A stretch of DNA of 64,000 nucleotides. It comes from Bradyrhizobium sp. AZCC 2176 (GTDB taxonomy: Bacteria; Pseudomonadota; Alphaproteobacteria; Rhizobiales; Xanthobacteraceae). The notes beneath the pieces were generated by a model. The model searched no databases and was not told the DNA's origin. It saw only the letters and a list, made by a program, of their open reading frames with translations. The position numbers and the translations under genes were made by a program. Positions 36,625 to 44,972 of this stretch are shown here, one piece after another. The stretch spans positions 744,001 through 808,000 of the forward strand of contig NZ_JAZHRX010000001.1 of the NCBI RefSeq assembly GCF_036924645.1, in the 5' to 3' direction. Every line of letters begins with the position of its first letter. Position 1 is the first letter of the stretch.

Positions 36625-37332
36625 CTATTGTTCTGACGACAGTTGGACTATCTGTCGCCCGCTATTCATCGCCTTGAGATTGTTCACGTACTCCTCAGGG
36701 CGCTGCCAGCGGTGAGGAACTTTTAATCCCATGAACTCCGCGATGTTCCCGATAAACGCAGTGCAATTAGTTGTTTCGGCGTTCCAGACCGGTGAACTCG
36801 CCTGCAATTTCTTGATGTATGCGAAAACCTTTTTTGCGTCCGGCTCATTCAAGTAAACCCGGTAACTGGCGGTCAAGTACTGCGGATCAAGATCGCCATA
36901 GCTTGCCGCGGTTTCGGAGGGCACCCACGTCAAATGACCAAGTACGTAAGCTGCGGTGTCTCCCGCGGGGGTAAGGCCCGCGACTTCAACTGCTCGCTCG
37001 CTTGTCTTCCCAAACCAGACGAAAGCGTGCCCCCAGCTCGCCGCCGTCCTGGCTCTGAAATCAACGTAGTACGGACCCTTTGCTGATCCCGATCCCGGCT
37101 TTCGAGTAGATTGTGGCGCCGGTTTCGATTCAATGGGCGCCTCACTGGAAACAAGCGCGTTCGCGGCGGCGGTGCGCTTGTGGACCTCCCGTTTCTGGGA
37201 AATGGAACGTTCCGAGCGGGCGCGCGTGTCATTCTCGTGTGCAGAAGCTGATTGAGTTTTGCACTGAAGCAAGACAGCGAGTGTGAATCCCGCAAGCAAG
37301 CACAGCCCTAACCTCTTCGGCCTATTTGCCAC
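36625..37332 (-). CDS. Exported protein with possible papain-like fold
   Basis: About 235 aa. I use the GTG at 37332 (GAAGGGCGAAGC before it). A hydrophobic N-terminus (LGLCLLAGFTLAVLLQC) may be a lipoprotein signal, though Gln before Cys is not standard. Then a disordered basic stretch and a C-terminal domain with SWGHAFVWFGKTSERAVE and TTNCTAFIGNIAEFMGLKVP. A His in WGHAF preceding the Cys in NCTAF is the layout of permuted NlpC/P60-like or DUF4105 proteins. Activity unproven. It is convergent with the reductase. Confidence 0.65.
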   Translation of the reverse strand: MANRPKRLGLCLLAGFTLAVLLQCKTQSASAHENDTRARSERSISQKREVHKRTAAANALVSSEAPIESKPAPQSTRKPGSGSAKGPYYVDFRARTAASWGHAFVWFGKTSERAVEVAGLTPAGDTAAYVLGHLTWVPSETAASYGDLDPQYLTASYRVYLNEPDAKKVFAYIKKLQASSPVWNAETTNCTAFIGNIAEFMGLKVPHRWQRPEEYVNNLKAMNSGRQIVQLSSEQ

Positions 37333-37384
37333 GCTTCGCCCTTCAACTGTCGACGACAAAGGTCAGATCCAGCGAGACCTTAAG

Positions 37385-37573
37385 TCAATACCGCGTATAG
37401 GGCCGCGTCGCGACGGGCGTCTTGCCGACTGGAGTCTTCCCGATTGGGGTCTTGCCAATCGGCATCTTGCCGATTTGGGCCTGCTGATAGACGGGTTGTG
37501 GGCGCGGAATGTCGGCGGCGCCAGCGGCAGTCACCACGGCAAGCGTTGCGCCCGCAATAATCACAATTTTCAT
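37385..37573 (-). CDS. Small secreted GKTP-repeat protein
   Basis: 62 aa. A signal peptide (MKIVIIAGATLAVVTAAGAA) precedes a short Pro/Gln region and four tandem five-residue units: IGKMP, IGKTP, IGKTP, VGKTP. The coding DNA shows the same 15-bp periodicity at 37420-37474. GGAGGAAAAAGTACC is the ribosome site. No function known; the repeats suggest a structural or metal-binding surface peptide. Confidence 0.7.
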   Translation of the reverse strand: MKIVIIAGATLAVVTAAGAADIPRPQPVYQQAQIGKMPIGKTPIGKTPVGKTPVATRPYTRY

Positions 37574-37669
37574 CACGGTACTTTTTCCTCCAGGTTAGAA
37601 GAACAAGGCAGTAAACTGCCGCGCGTTCCCGTCAGATACGCCGTGAGCATGCGTGTCGGAATGCGTCTA

Positions 37670-37720
37670 CAGTGCGGCAGATCAGACACGTTCGAAGGAT
37701 AGATCTGCAGTGCGGCAGAT
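37670..37720. repeat. Two direct repeats CAGTGCGGCAGAT
   Basis: CAGTGCGGCAGAT occurs at 37670-37682 and 37708-37720, 38 bp apart, with similar sequence following (GAGACA and CAGACA). The 37577-37928 gap contains no supported gene. These could be operator half-sites or a decayed element. Confidence 0.55.
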
Positions 37721-37928
37721 ATGAGACATCTGCCGGAACCGGGAACCTCGACTCCTATTGGGTCGATGGTGCGATAGCCGAACGCCATTGTCGCGCCAAT
37801 CCATCCGATGGCGATGCCAAGGCGATATCGATGACAGGCCTACGTTGTTCGGCTAAGCGTCACGAGCGGTGATACTTTAACTGATCGTAAGATTTTCGCT
37901 TCTCCGTCAGAAGCGGACATCTACGCCT

Positions 37929-38354
37929 TTATGAGTTGCACGCCTGGAAGAATTCGTCGAGGAACGCCGCTGCTTCGTGCGAGATGCCGGCGATCTTGTT
38001 CGTTGCCTGACGATAGAACTTGAAATTGAGCTCGGTCCCGGGCCGGCCGTCTTTCCAGTTGGTGAAGTGCTTGAGCTCGCTCCGCCCCAGCGACCGCTTC
38101 GCGAGCGCAGTGCGTCTGATGGTGACGCTCACACGTGGTGTTTGCCTGGTGATGCCGCGCTTCCTGGCAATCGCTTCGGCCGAAACCACAACGCCGCGCG
38201 CGATAAGGCCCTGCCCGCCCTCGTTCTCGCTCGCGAACACGAAAACCGTGTCGCCTTCGGCGATATGCTTGCCGCCGTACATGGTCTTTTGCGCGGTGAA
38301 CGCAAACGTCTTCGACCGCAGATCGGAAACCTCGGCCTTGATCACGAACGCCAT
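37929..38354 (-). CDS. Conserved hypothetical protein, PUA/EVE-like
   Basis: 141 aa. Opens MAFVIKAEVSDLRSKTFAFT, with TVFVFASENEGGQGLIARGV, VSVTIRRTALAKRSLGR and FYRQATNKIAGISHEAAAFL. The pattern of a beta-rich N-terminal half with FVFASENEGGQGLIARG is like an EVE or PUA-type fold that binds modified bases or RNA, but the match is weak. The gene ends 16 bp before the GMC oxidoreductase's stop side on the same strand, so it may be the first gene downstream. No metal motif. Confidence 0.6.
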   Translation of the reverse strand: MAFVIKAEVSDLRSKTFAFTAQKTMYGGKHIAEGDTVFVFASENEGGQGLIARGVVVSAEAIARKRGITRQTPRVSVTIRRTALAKRSLGRSELKHFTNWKDGRPGTELNFKFYRQATNKIAGISHEAAAFLDEFFQACNS

Positions 38355-38370
38355 GCTCCCCGTGCCAAGG

Positions 38371-40014
38371 CTAGGCCGGCACCGGAAACCGCACCGCCTC
38401 CAGCGCGGCCTTGCCGCGGATCATGTCGGAGGCCTTGTCGGCGATCATCAGTGTCGAGGCGTTGAGATTGGCCGAGATCATCCGCGGCATGATCGAGGCA
38501 TCGACCACGCGCAATCCCTGCAGCCCGTGCACGCGCAACTGGTCGTCGACTACGGCCCATTTGGCATCCGCCGGTCCCATGCGGCAGGTACAGCCGGGAT
38601 GGAAGGTGGTGGTGCCGCGCTCGGTGGCGGCGGCCAGGAATTCGTCGTCGCTCTGCACCTTCGGCCCGGGGAAATCCTCATGGGCATAATACGGCGCGAG
38701 CGGCTTGGACGCGAGCAGCCGGCGTGCCAGCTTCATGCCGGCAACGACGACGCGGCGGTCGATCTCCTCGACCAGGTAATTGGTCTGGATGATCGGCGGC
38801 GCAAACGGGTCGGCCGAGCGGATGCGAACATAGCCGCGGCTCTCGGGGCGCTGCTGCCATGAGGCGACCGTCATGCCCGGCTCGTCCTCGAGCTGGCCCT
38901 GCACGCCTTCCTTGTAGCTTGCCGGCGTGAACGTGAGCTGCAGGTCGGAGCTTTCGGTGGTCTCGCCCGAATGCCAGAAGCAATAGACCATGGTCGGCGA
39001 CAGCGAGAGCAGGCCGCGCCGCGTCGTTGCCCATTTCAGCGCCTCGACCCAGAGGCTCATGCCGCGCCGCAGTTCGTTGATGGTCCGGATGTTCTTGACA
39101 CGTGCAACCGAACGCGGCGCGTAGTGATCCTGCAGGCCCTCGCCGACGCCGGGCAGCGCGTGGCGGACTTCGATGCCGTGCGATTGCAGCAATTCCGGCG
39201 ATCCGACGCCGGACAATTGCAGCAGCTGCGGCGAATTGTAAGAGCCGCCGGAAAGGATGACTTCCTTGTTGGCGCGCACCTCGATCGGAGCGCCGCCCTT
39301 GCCGCCCTTGAGATAACGCACGCCGACGGCGCGCTTGCCCTCGAAGATGAGGTTGGTGACATGCGCATGGGTGCGTACATCGACATTGCCCCGCTTCCGC
39401 GCCGGATGCAGGAACGCCTTCGCGGCGCTCATGCGCAGGCCCTTCTCGATGGTGCGCTGGCAGTAGGATACGCCCTCCTGGATCGCGCCGTTGTAATCGG
39501 GGTTGCGCGGAATCCCCAGGCTCATGGCCCCTTCCATGAAGGCCTCGCAGAGCGGATCCTGCCAGTCCATGGTGGTGACGGTGAGACTGCCGTCGCGCCC
39601 GCGATAGGTCTCGTCGCATTCCCCGACGCGGCGCTCCAGCCGCTTGAAATAGGGCAGTATGTCCGGATAGCCCCAGCCGCGGTTGCCGAGCTGTGCCCAG
39701 GTATCAAAATCCTGGCGCTGGCCGCGGTTGTAGATATGGCCGTTGATCGAGGACGATCCGCCCAGCGTCTTGCCGCGCGGCGCGTAGATGCTGCGGCCAC
39801 CGGTCCACGGGCCCGGCTCCTGGCTGTAGGCCCAGTTGACGCTCTTCATGTGGAACGTCTTGATGAAGCCGGCCGGCAGATGAATGTAGGGGTGCCAGTC
39901 GCTGGGCCCCGCTTCCAGCACGCAGATGCGGCTCGCAGAATCCTCGCTGAGCCGGTTGGCGAGCACGCTGCCTGCGGAGCCCGCGCCGATAATCACATAA
40001 TCGAACGTTTCCAT
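38371..40014 (-). CDS. GMC family oxidoreductase
   Basis: 547 aa. ADP-binding motif GAGSAGSVLANRL near the start, GMC signature LGGSSSINGHIYNRGQ, and the C-terminal FHPGCTCRMG with the catalytic His and NLNASTLMIADKASDMI with the partner Asn, as in choline oxidase. FAD-dependent oxidation of an alcohol, cytoplasmic. Nearby genes on the same strand include a GNAT, an SMP-30 lactonase and an AraC regulator, and a dehydratase-like enzyme follows. It may oxidise a polyol or sugar-acid alcohol; the annotation choline dehydrogenase would be too specific. Confidence 0.9.
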   Translation of the reverse strand: METFDYVIIGAGSAGSVLANRLSEDSASRICVLEAGPSDWHPYIHLPAGFIKTFHMKSVNWAYSQEPGPWTGGRSIYAPRGKTLGGSSSINGHIYNRGQRQDFDTWAQLGNRGWGYPDILPYFKRLERRVGECDETYRGRDGSLTVTTMDWQDPLCEAFMEGAMSLGIPRNPDYNGAIQEGVSYCQRTIEKGLRMSAAKAFLHPARKRGNVDVRTHAHVTNLIFEGKRAVGVRYLKGGKGGAPIEVRANKEVILSGGSYNSPQLLQLSGVGSPELLQSHGIEVRHALPGVGEGLQDHYAPRSVARVKNIRTINELRRGMSLWVEALKWATTRRGLLSLSPTMVYCFWHSGETTESSDLQLTFTPASYKEGVQGQLEDEPGMTVASWQQRPESRGYVRIRSADPFAPPIIQTNYLVEEIDRRVVVAGMKLARRLLASKPLAPYYAHEDFPGPKVQSDDEFLAAATERGTTTFHPGCTCRMGPADAKWAVVDDQLRVHGLQGLRVVDASIMPRMISANLNASTLMIADKASDMIRGKAALEAVRFPVPA

Positions 40015-40038
40015 CGTCTCTTTTCTGGCGCGGCTTGG

Positions 40039-40632
40039 CTACCGCGGCTTTTCGTTGAGTTGATAGTTGAGATGCGCCTTCACCGTCGGCCATTCGCCGG
40101 CGATGATGCTGTAAACCACGGTGTCGCGCAATGTGCCGTTTGGCGCGATCTGATGGCTGCGCAAAATGCCGTCGAGCTTGGCGCCGAGCCGTTCGATGCC
40201 TCGCCGGCTCGGGTGATTGAAGAAATGCGTGCGGAACTCTACCGCAATGCAATTCAGCTTCTCGAAGGCGTGGGTCAGCAGCAGCAATTTGCACTGCGTA
40301 TTGAGCGCGCTGCGCTGCACACGCCTGGCGTACCAGGTCGAGCCGATCTCGACACGGCGGTTGGCTGCATCGACGTTCATATACGTCGTCATGCCCGCGA
40401 TCTTGCCGTCGGCGTCAAACACCGTGAACGGCAGCATCGAGCCGGCCGCGAGCAGGCCGAGGCGGCGGTCGATTTCCTTTTTCATGTTTTCGGCGGTCGG
40501 AATGAAGGTGTACCAGAGCTTCCACAGTTCGCCGTCGCTGACCGCTTCCACGAGTCCGTCGATGTGATCGTGCGACAATGGCTCGAGCCGCGCGTGCGCG
40601 CCTTGAAGGGGAACCGGTTCAAGAAAGGCCAT
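40039..40632 (-). CDS. GNAT family N-acetyltransferase
   Basis: 197 aa, RimJ/RimL-like. Visible: ARLEPLSHDHIDGLVEAVSD at the front, then VGIGSTWY-type VEIGSTWYARRVQRSALNTQ, KLLLLTHAFEKLNCIAVEFR and HFFNHPSRRGIERLGAKLDG. The acetyl-CoA pocket motif is partly degenerate. Acceptor unknown, often a ribosomal-protein N-terminus or antibiotic. It starts 25 bp upstream of the GMC gene. Confidence 0.85.
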   Translation of the reverse strand: MAFLEPVPLQGAHARLEPLSHDHIDGLVEAVSDGELWKLWYTFIPTAENMKKEIDRRLGLLAAGSMLPFTVFDADGKIAGMTTYMNVDAANRRVEIGSTWYARRVQRSALNTQCKLLLLTHAFEKLNCIAVEFRTHFFNHPSRRGIERLGAKLDGILRSHQIAPNGTLRDTVVYSIIAGEWPTVKAHLNYQLNEKPR

Positions 40633-40652
40633 TTGAAATACTCCGCTCTCAC

Positions 40653-40763
40653 ACCGTCATTGCCTGCGACAAACGAAGCGTTTGCGCAAGGGAGCGCAGC
40701 GACGAAGCAATCCATCTATCCCCTCGCGGCGGCATGGATTGCTTCGCTGCGCTCGCAATGACG
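40653..40763. repeat. REP-like palindrome, GTCATTGCGAGGAGCGAAGC family
   Basis: GTCATTGC... at the left pairs with GCAATGAC at the right; inside, GACGAAGCAATCCAT is the inverse of ATGGATTGCTTCG. A shorter member of this family is at 62598-62681. Confidence 0.75.
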
Positions 40764-40784
40764 GGGTCTAGCATCCCCAGTGTA

Positions 40785-41711
40785 TTATTTGTTCAAAAAG
40801 TTCAGCGCCAGCCCCGGCCGCGCCCAGTCCATCGCGATCAGTTCGCCCTTGCCCGACAGCGTGATGTAAGCCGTCTTCAATTCGGGCCCGCCGAAGGCGA
40901 TGTTGGTGGTGACGCGGTCGCCGGTCGGCACCTGCTCGACCAGTGTACCGTCGGGCGCGATCACCGAGATGCAGCCCGACACCAGCGTCGCCACGCAGAC
41001 ATTGCCGTTGGCCTCTACCGCCATCGAATCGAACATCTGGTAACCGCCAAGACCCGCGATCGGCTTGCCGCGCTCGCCGCGATAGATGACGTCGCGCGGC
41101 TTGATGGTGCCGGGCTCGGCAATTTCATAGCCCCACAGCCGCGCAGTCGGCGTCTCCGCGATGTAGACCGTCTTCTCGTCCGGCGACAGGCCGATGCCGT
41201 TGGCGGGCAGCACACCATGTACGGCCTCGACGATCTCCTTCATGCCCGGCTTGATGTAGTAGAACGCGCCGACATCCATCTCGCGGGCGCGGCGCTTGCC
41301 GAGGTCGGAGAACCAGAGCCCGCCGTGCTTGTCGAACACCAGGTCGTTCGGTCCCCGCAGCGCGTGCTCGCCGCATCTGTCGACGACGGTCTCGACCTTG
41401 CCGCTTTGCAGGTCGACCCGCTGGATCGAGCCGCCGAGATAATCATCGGCCTGCGGTCCCGGCATCATCATCTTGCCGGTGGGAATCCAGCTAAAGCCGC
41501 CATTGTTGCAGATGTACATTTTGCCGTCGGGGCCGAGCGCGGCACCATTGGGGCCGCCGGGAATTTGCGCGACCACCTCTTTCCGCCCGTCGGGATAAAC
41601 CCGCGTCAGCCGCTTGCCCCGGATTTCGACCAGCACAACCGAGCCATCGGGCATCACCACCGGACCTTCCGGAAACTCCAGATCGGTGGCGAGAACGCGG
41701 ATATCGGCCAT
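40785..41711 (-). CDS. SMP-30/gluconolactonase family protein
   Basis: 308 aa, cytoplasmic. Propeller with metal ligands: Glu in LEFPEGPVVMPDGSVVL, Asn in YICNNGGFSWIPTG, Asn/Asp in GPNDLVFDKHGGLWFSDLG and Asp in GIGLSPDEKTVYIAETPTAR. This family opens lactones such as gluconolactone in the presence of divalent metal. In this cluster (GMC oxidoreductase, enolase-type dehydratase) it would hydrolyse the lactone formed by alcohol oxidation. Transcribed toward the GNAT gene. Confidence 0.9.
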   Translation of the reverse strand: MADIRVLATDLEFPEGPVVMPDGSVVLVEIRGKRLTRVYPDGRKEVVAQIPGGPNGAALGPDGKMYICNNGGFSWIPTGKMMMPGPQADDYLGGSIQRVDLQSGKVETVVDRCGEHALRGPNDLVFDKHGGLWFSDLGKRRAREMDVGAFYYIKPGMKEIVEAVHGVLPANGIGLSPDEKTVYIAETPTARLWGYEIAEPGTIKPRDVIYRGERGKPIAGLGGYQMFDSMAVEANGNVCVATLVSGCISVIAPDGTLVEQVPTGDRVTTNIAFGGPELKTAYITLSGKGELIAMDWARPGLALNFLNK

Positions 41712-41859
41712 GAATCCTCCCGGCTCTTTTCGGCTGCAGGTGGATTTCAGACTCGACCCCGCAAGCGCAACATTTCGTTGCGCTTGTTATGGCAAAGTCG
41801 ATATCGCTTGCCAAGCAACCGCAGGCGATCCCGCGGCGCAGGGCAGCATTGCGGTGATG

Positions 41860-42696
41860 CTATTCCCTCACCGGCACCCAGATTTCCAGCCCGCCATTAC
41901 CGGTGGCCGGATCGAACTTTTCGTCGTAGCGCTCAAAACTCGGCGCGTCGGCCGCCTTCATGCCGGAGATCGGCAGCCAGTGATTCCAGATCGTGTTGAC
42001 GGTGCGGCGAATGGTCGAGATGTGCTCGGCGTGGGTGAACACGGCATATTTCTGTTCGGGTATCCGCACGCGCGCAAACTCGCGCGGCAGGTCGGAGAAG
42101 TCGGAAACCTCGACGCCGGCGATGTAATCGAAATTGCCGGAATCGTCGCCGTTGCAGCAAACGCCGTAGGCAACCTTTCCGACGCGGTCCGGAATTTCGT
42201 CGACCTTTTGGTGGAAACGCTGCCATTGATTGGGAATGCCGGCGCCGCCGTTTTCGTGGGTGCAGCGTTCGCTGATGCCGGCGACCAGCAGCGGCTTGGA
42301 CGTTTCGAAACGCGGGGGCTTGAGAGTGTCGAGCAGGGTTGAATCCATGACGATGGGCTCCTGAAGCTTGAGACGATCGAGGCACGCTCCGGCGCGGACC
42401 GCTTCGGGCGTGACGCCGAAATGGTCGCGGAACGCGCGTGTGAAAGCTTCGTGAGAACTGTAGTCCGAATCCAGCGCGAGGCTGAGAATGTCGGGAGCAC
42501 CGGCGGCCAATGCGCGCGCCGCCGTGCTGAGCCGGCGGGCACGCACATAGCGCATGACCGAAAATCCGGTGGCCGCGGCGAACGCCCGCACCATGTGGAA
42601 GCGCGAGACGCCGGCAACACCAGCAATCTCATCAAGCGTCAGCGGCTTGGCGAGATGGCTTTCGATGTACCAGAGCGCTTTCTGGGCCGGATTCAT
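41860..42696 (-). CDS. AraC family regulator with GyrI-like effector domain
   Basis: 278 aa. N-terminal AraC double helix-turn-helix (LDEIAGVAGVSRFHMVRAFA and LALDSDYSSHEAFTRAFRDH), followed by a GyrI/SOUL-type ligand domain from about residue 115 (MDSTLLDTLKPPRFETSKPL ... KYAVFTHAEHISTIRRTVNT). These proteins sense drugs or metabolites through the C-terminal domain. It is divergent from the enolase-superfamily gene with 119 bp between starts, and is a natural regulator of it. Confidence 0.9.
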   Translation of the reverse strand: MNPAQKALWYIESHLAKPLTLDEIAGVAGVSRFHMVRAFAAATGFSVMRYVRARRLSTAARALAAGAPDILSLALDSDYSSHEAFTRAFRDHFGVTPEAVRAGACLDRLKLQEPIVMDSTLLDTLKPPRFETSKPLLVAGISERCTHENGGAGIPNQWQRFHQKVDEIPDRVGKVAYGVCCNGDDSGNFDYIAGVEVSDFSDLPREFARVRIPEQKYAVFTHAEHISTIRRTVNTIWNHWLPISGMKAADAPSFERYDEKFDPATGNGGLEIWVPVRE

Positions 42697-42815
42697 GACT
42701 GGCTGCCTTCATGCGAAGCGCCTGCATTATGATCGGTTGCAGCGCGCTTCATTTGACAATCCTTGCTCTCTGTTCTTGCCGCTGACAATGTACCGGAGCG
42801 CGATTGGAGGGAACC

Positions 42816-43922
42816 ATGCTGATCACCAATGTCCGGGCGCACCACATCCGCATCCCCTATGACGCCGGGGTGGCGAGTTTCAAGCAAGGCGCTTCCGCCA
42901 TATCCGCGCTGGAAATCGTCATGGTCGAGGTTTCCACCGATGCCGGCATCACCGGCTGGGGCGATGGCTTTGCCTACGTCTGCCCACGGACGACCTGCAC
43001 CGCCATCGAGGAAATGATCGCGCCGCAGGCGCAGGGCCTCGGGGTTCCCGATGCGGCTGATATTCCCGCCTTCATGGAACAGATCCAGCGCAACCTGCAT
43101 CTGTTCGGCCGCTACGGCATCACCATGTTCGCGATATCGGCGCTTGATATCGCCTTATGGGACCTTGCCGCCAAAGCGAAGGGCGTGCCGTTGCATCGGC
43201 TGATCGGCGAAGCGAAACGTACGCGGATTCCCGCCTATGCCAGCCTGCTAAGGATCGGAAAGCCGGAATTGATCGCAAGCGAGTGCGAAGCGGCGCTGCG
43301 GCTTGGCTACAAGGCGATCAAACTGCATGAGACCACGACGCCTGCAGTATTTGCCGCGCGGCAAGCGATCGGTCACGGCACTCCATTGATGGTCGACCTG
43401 AATTGTCCGCTGGATGGCCCGGCCGCCATCGCCTTCGCGCATTCCTGCCGGGACGCCGCGCCGATGTTCATCGAGGAGCCGGTCTGGCCGCCGGAAGATT
43501 TTGCAACGCTCGCCGAAGTGCGAACCAAAGGCGGGCTCAATATTGCAGCCGGGGAGAACGCCTGCACGGTTCATCAGTTCAGGCAAATGATGAAGGCCGG
43601 CGCGGTAAGCCACGCGCAACCCTCCGTCATCAAGGTTGGCGGTATCACGGAACATCTGAAGATCGCAGCGCTGGCCGACGAACTCGGCGTCAGGCTGGCG
43701 CCGCATTCGCCGTATTTCGGGCCAGGCTTCCTGGCGACGCTGCAGTTGATGTCGCTGCGCGACGACGCAAGTTTCGTCGAGGCGTTTTACATGAAGCGCG
43801 CCGCATGCCTCTGGCGCGGCCGCATCGACGTCGACAGTAATGGCGATGTCGAGGTCCCGCAGGGGCCCGGGATCGGCTATGAACCGGACAAGGCCATCAT
43901 GGAGCAATACCGCGTGTCGTGA
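42816..43922 (+). CDS. Mandelate racemase/muconate lactonizing enzyme family protein
   Basis: 368 aa enolase-superfamily enzyme. The lid domain comes first, then the barrel with LGYKAIKLHETT (acid-base Lys; second position is His rather than Lys), metal ligands Asp in MVDLNCPLD, Glu in FIEEPVWPPED, Glu in IAAGENACT, and the His in LAPHSPYFGPGF. The usual Asp partner of that His (QPD) reads QPS, so dehydratase or racemase chemistry is not certain. The ATG at 42816 has TTGGAGGGAACC. Likely an acid-sugar dehydratase in the cluster with the lactonase. Confidence 0.92.
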   Translation: MLITNVRAHHIRIPYDAGVASFKQGASAISALEIVMVEVSTDAGITGWGDGFAYVCPRTTCTAIEEMIAPQAQGLGVPDAADIPAFMEQIQRNLHLFGRYGITMFAISALDIALWDLAAKAKGVPLHRLIGEAKRTRIPAYASLLRIGKPELIASECEAALRLGYKAIKLHETTTPAVFAARQAIGHGTPLMVDLNCPLDGPAAIAFAHSCRDAAPMFIEEPVWPPEDFATLAEVRTKGGLNIAAGENACTVHQFRQMMKAGAVSHAQPSVIKVGGITEHLKIAALADELGVRLAPHSPYFGPGFLATLQLMSLRDDASFVEAFYMKRAACLWRGRIDVDSNGDVEVPQGPGIGYEPDKAIMEQYRVS

Positions 43923-43937
43923 CCGCGGGATGGGCCG

Positions 43938-44327
43938 CTACTTCGAGCCGTCCTTTGCCGGCGCCGCATCCTTCGCAGCCGGCGCGGCATCCTTCGCCGC
44001 GGGTGCTGCGGCCTTCTTGGCATCTTCCGCTGCCTTCGCCGCCTGCAGCTCGCTCACGACCTTCTGCAAGCCAATGACCGCGCCCTTCAGCGCCTCGATC
44101 TGCCGGTTTGTGGCGTCGATCTTCTGTTGATGGTCGGTAGTCAGCTTCGTGATCGTCTTCTGCAGGAAGTCGACATTGCTCTGCAGGCAAGAGGTGCGCC
44201 GCTCCATGGTCTTTTCGACGGTGCAAATCTCGATGCCGGGAACGTCCTGGGCGTGAACGGTCGCTGGCAGTGACGCCATCAGCAGCGCTAAAGCGGCGAA
44301 GGTGATCTTGGCCATCGGATCAATCAT
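43938..44327 (-). CDS. Exported coiled-coil protein with AKDAAP repeats
   Basis: About 129 aa. Start at 44327 because GAGGATTTCA lies upstream. Signal peptide (AKITFAALALLMASLPATVH) cut at AQD. Two Cys (IEICTVEK, SCLQSN), then a coiled coil (DFLQKTITKLTTDHQQKIDA, IEALKGAVIGLQKVVSELQA), and an Ala/Lys/Asp/Pro-rich tail with near-repeats AKDAAP. Periplasmic, function unknown. Convergent with the enolase-type gene. Confidence 0.75.
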   Translation of the reverse strand: MIDPMAKITFAALALLMASLPATVHAQDVPGIEICTVEKTMERRTSCLQSNVDFLQKTITKLTTDHQQKIDATNRQIEALKGAVIGLQKVVSELQAAKAAEDAKKAAAPAAKDAAPAAKDAAPAKDGSK

Positions 44328-44513
44328 TGAAATCCTCGTTCCAAAAGCATCCAGCGCACGGGGAACGTCCATCACGGCAATTTGCACGAAGCAGGTCTCC
44401 GACCCCAGAGATACCATACTGATACCTCATTCAGGCGTTGTGCTTCACCTCGTTAATGGTGGATGGATTTTGCCGTGAGCCTCAAACGGCCCGCGGCAGT
44501 GGAGATTGATTGT

Positions 44514-44729
44514 ATGGCAACGCGTGAAAAGCGGCTGGCGCAGTTCGACGGGAATGGGAATCCGCCGACGGACCAACCGGTAGAAGTTCTTTGCGAGGAT
44601 CACAGCGGAACCTACCAACTGCCCTTCGCCTGCCGCTGGATCGATGGCCAATGGCGCAATGACAGAACCGGCGGCATGGTCGAGGCCACGGTAGTCGGCT
44701 GGAGGCTGCCGCGTTCCAGCGCGATCTGA
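44514..44729 (+). CDS. Small conserved hypothetical protein
   Basis: 71 aa from ATG 44514 (GGAGATTGATTGT). MATREKRLAQFDGNGNPPTD, then PVEVLCEDHSGTYQLPFACR and WIDGQWRNDRTGGMVEATVV. Beta-rich, two Cys, no membrane segment. I recall similar short proteins in Bradyrhizobium; role unknown. The 44730-44972 gap after it shows no gene. Confidence 0.7.
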   Translation: MATREKRLAQFDGNGNPPTDQPVEVLCEDHSGTYQLPFACRWIDGQWRNDRTGGMVEATVVGWRLPRSSAI

Positions 44730-44972
44730 GCTTTCGCGCAACCGAAAGGCGCTCGCATTGTGCCAGAATGCGACGGAACCGCGCGCCATCTTTACGTTCG
44801 GAACGGCGATGGAACGAATCGCGCCCGAATCACTGATTTCGCGTCGTACTCCGTTGTTCACGGCTAGATGTCGCCCGCAATCCGAGGCGGCGCACCACAT
44901 CCAGAACCACAACAATCGGCCGCAGCCAGCGGCCGACGACAAAGGTTAATTCCTCGGGGGACGACATGGCGG

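Noticed and set aside
38371..40014. Choline dehydrogenase (betA) call for the GMC gene
   Set aside because: There is no betaine aldehyde dehydrogenase or BetI neighbour, and GMC substrate cannot be read from these motifs alone.
38971..40761. 596-codon plus-strand ORF
   Set aside because: It runs antisense to the GMC oxidoreductase and GNAT genes. Its protein is Arg/Ala/His-rich with no motif, as expected of a shadow frame in GC-rich DNA.
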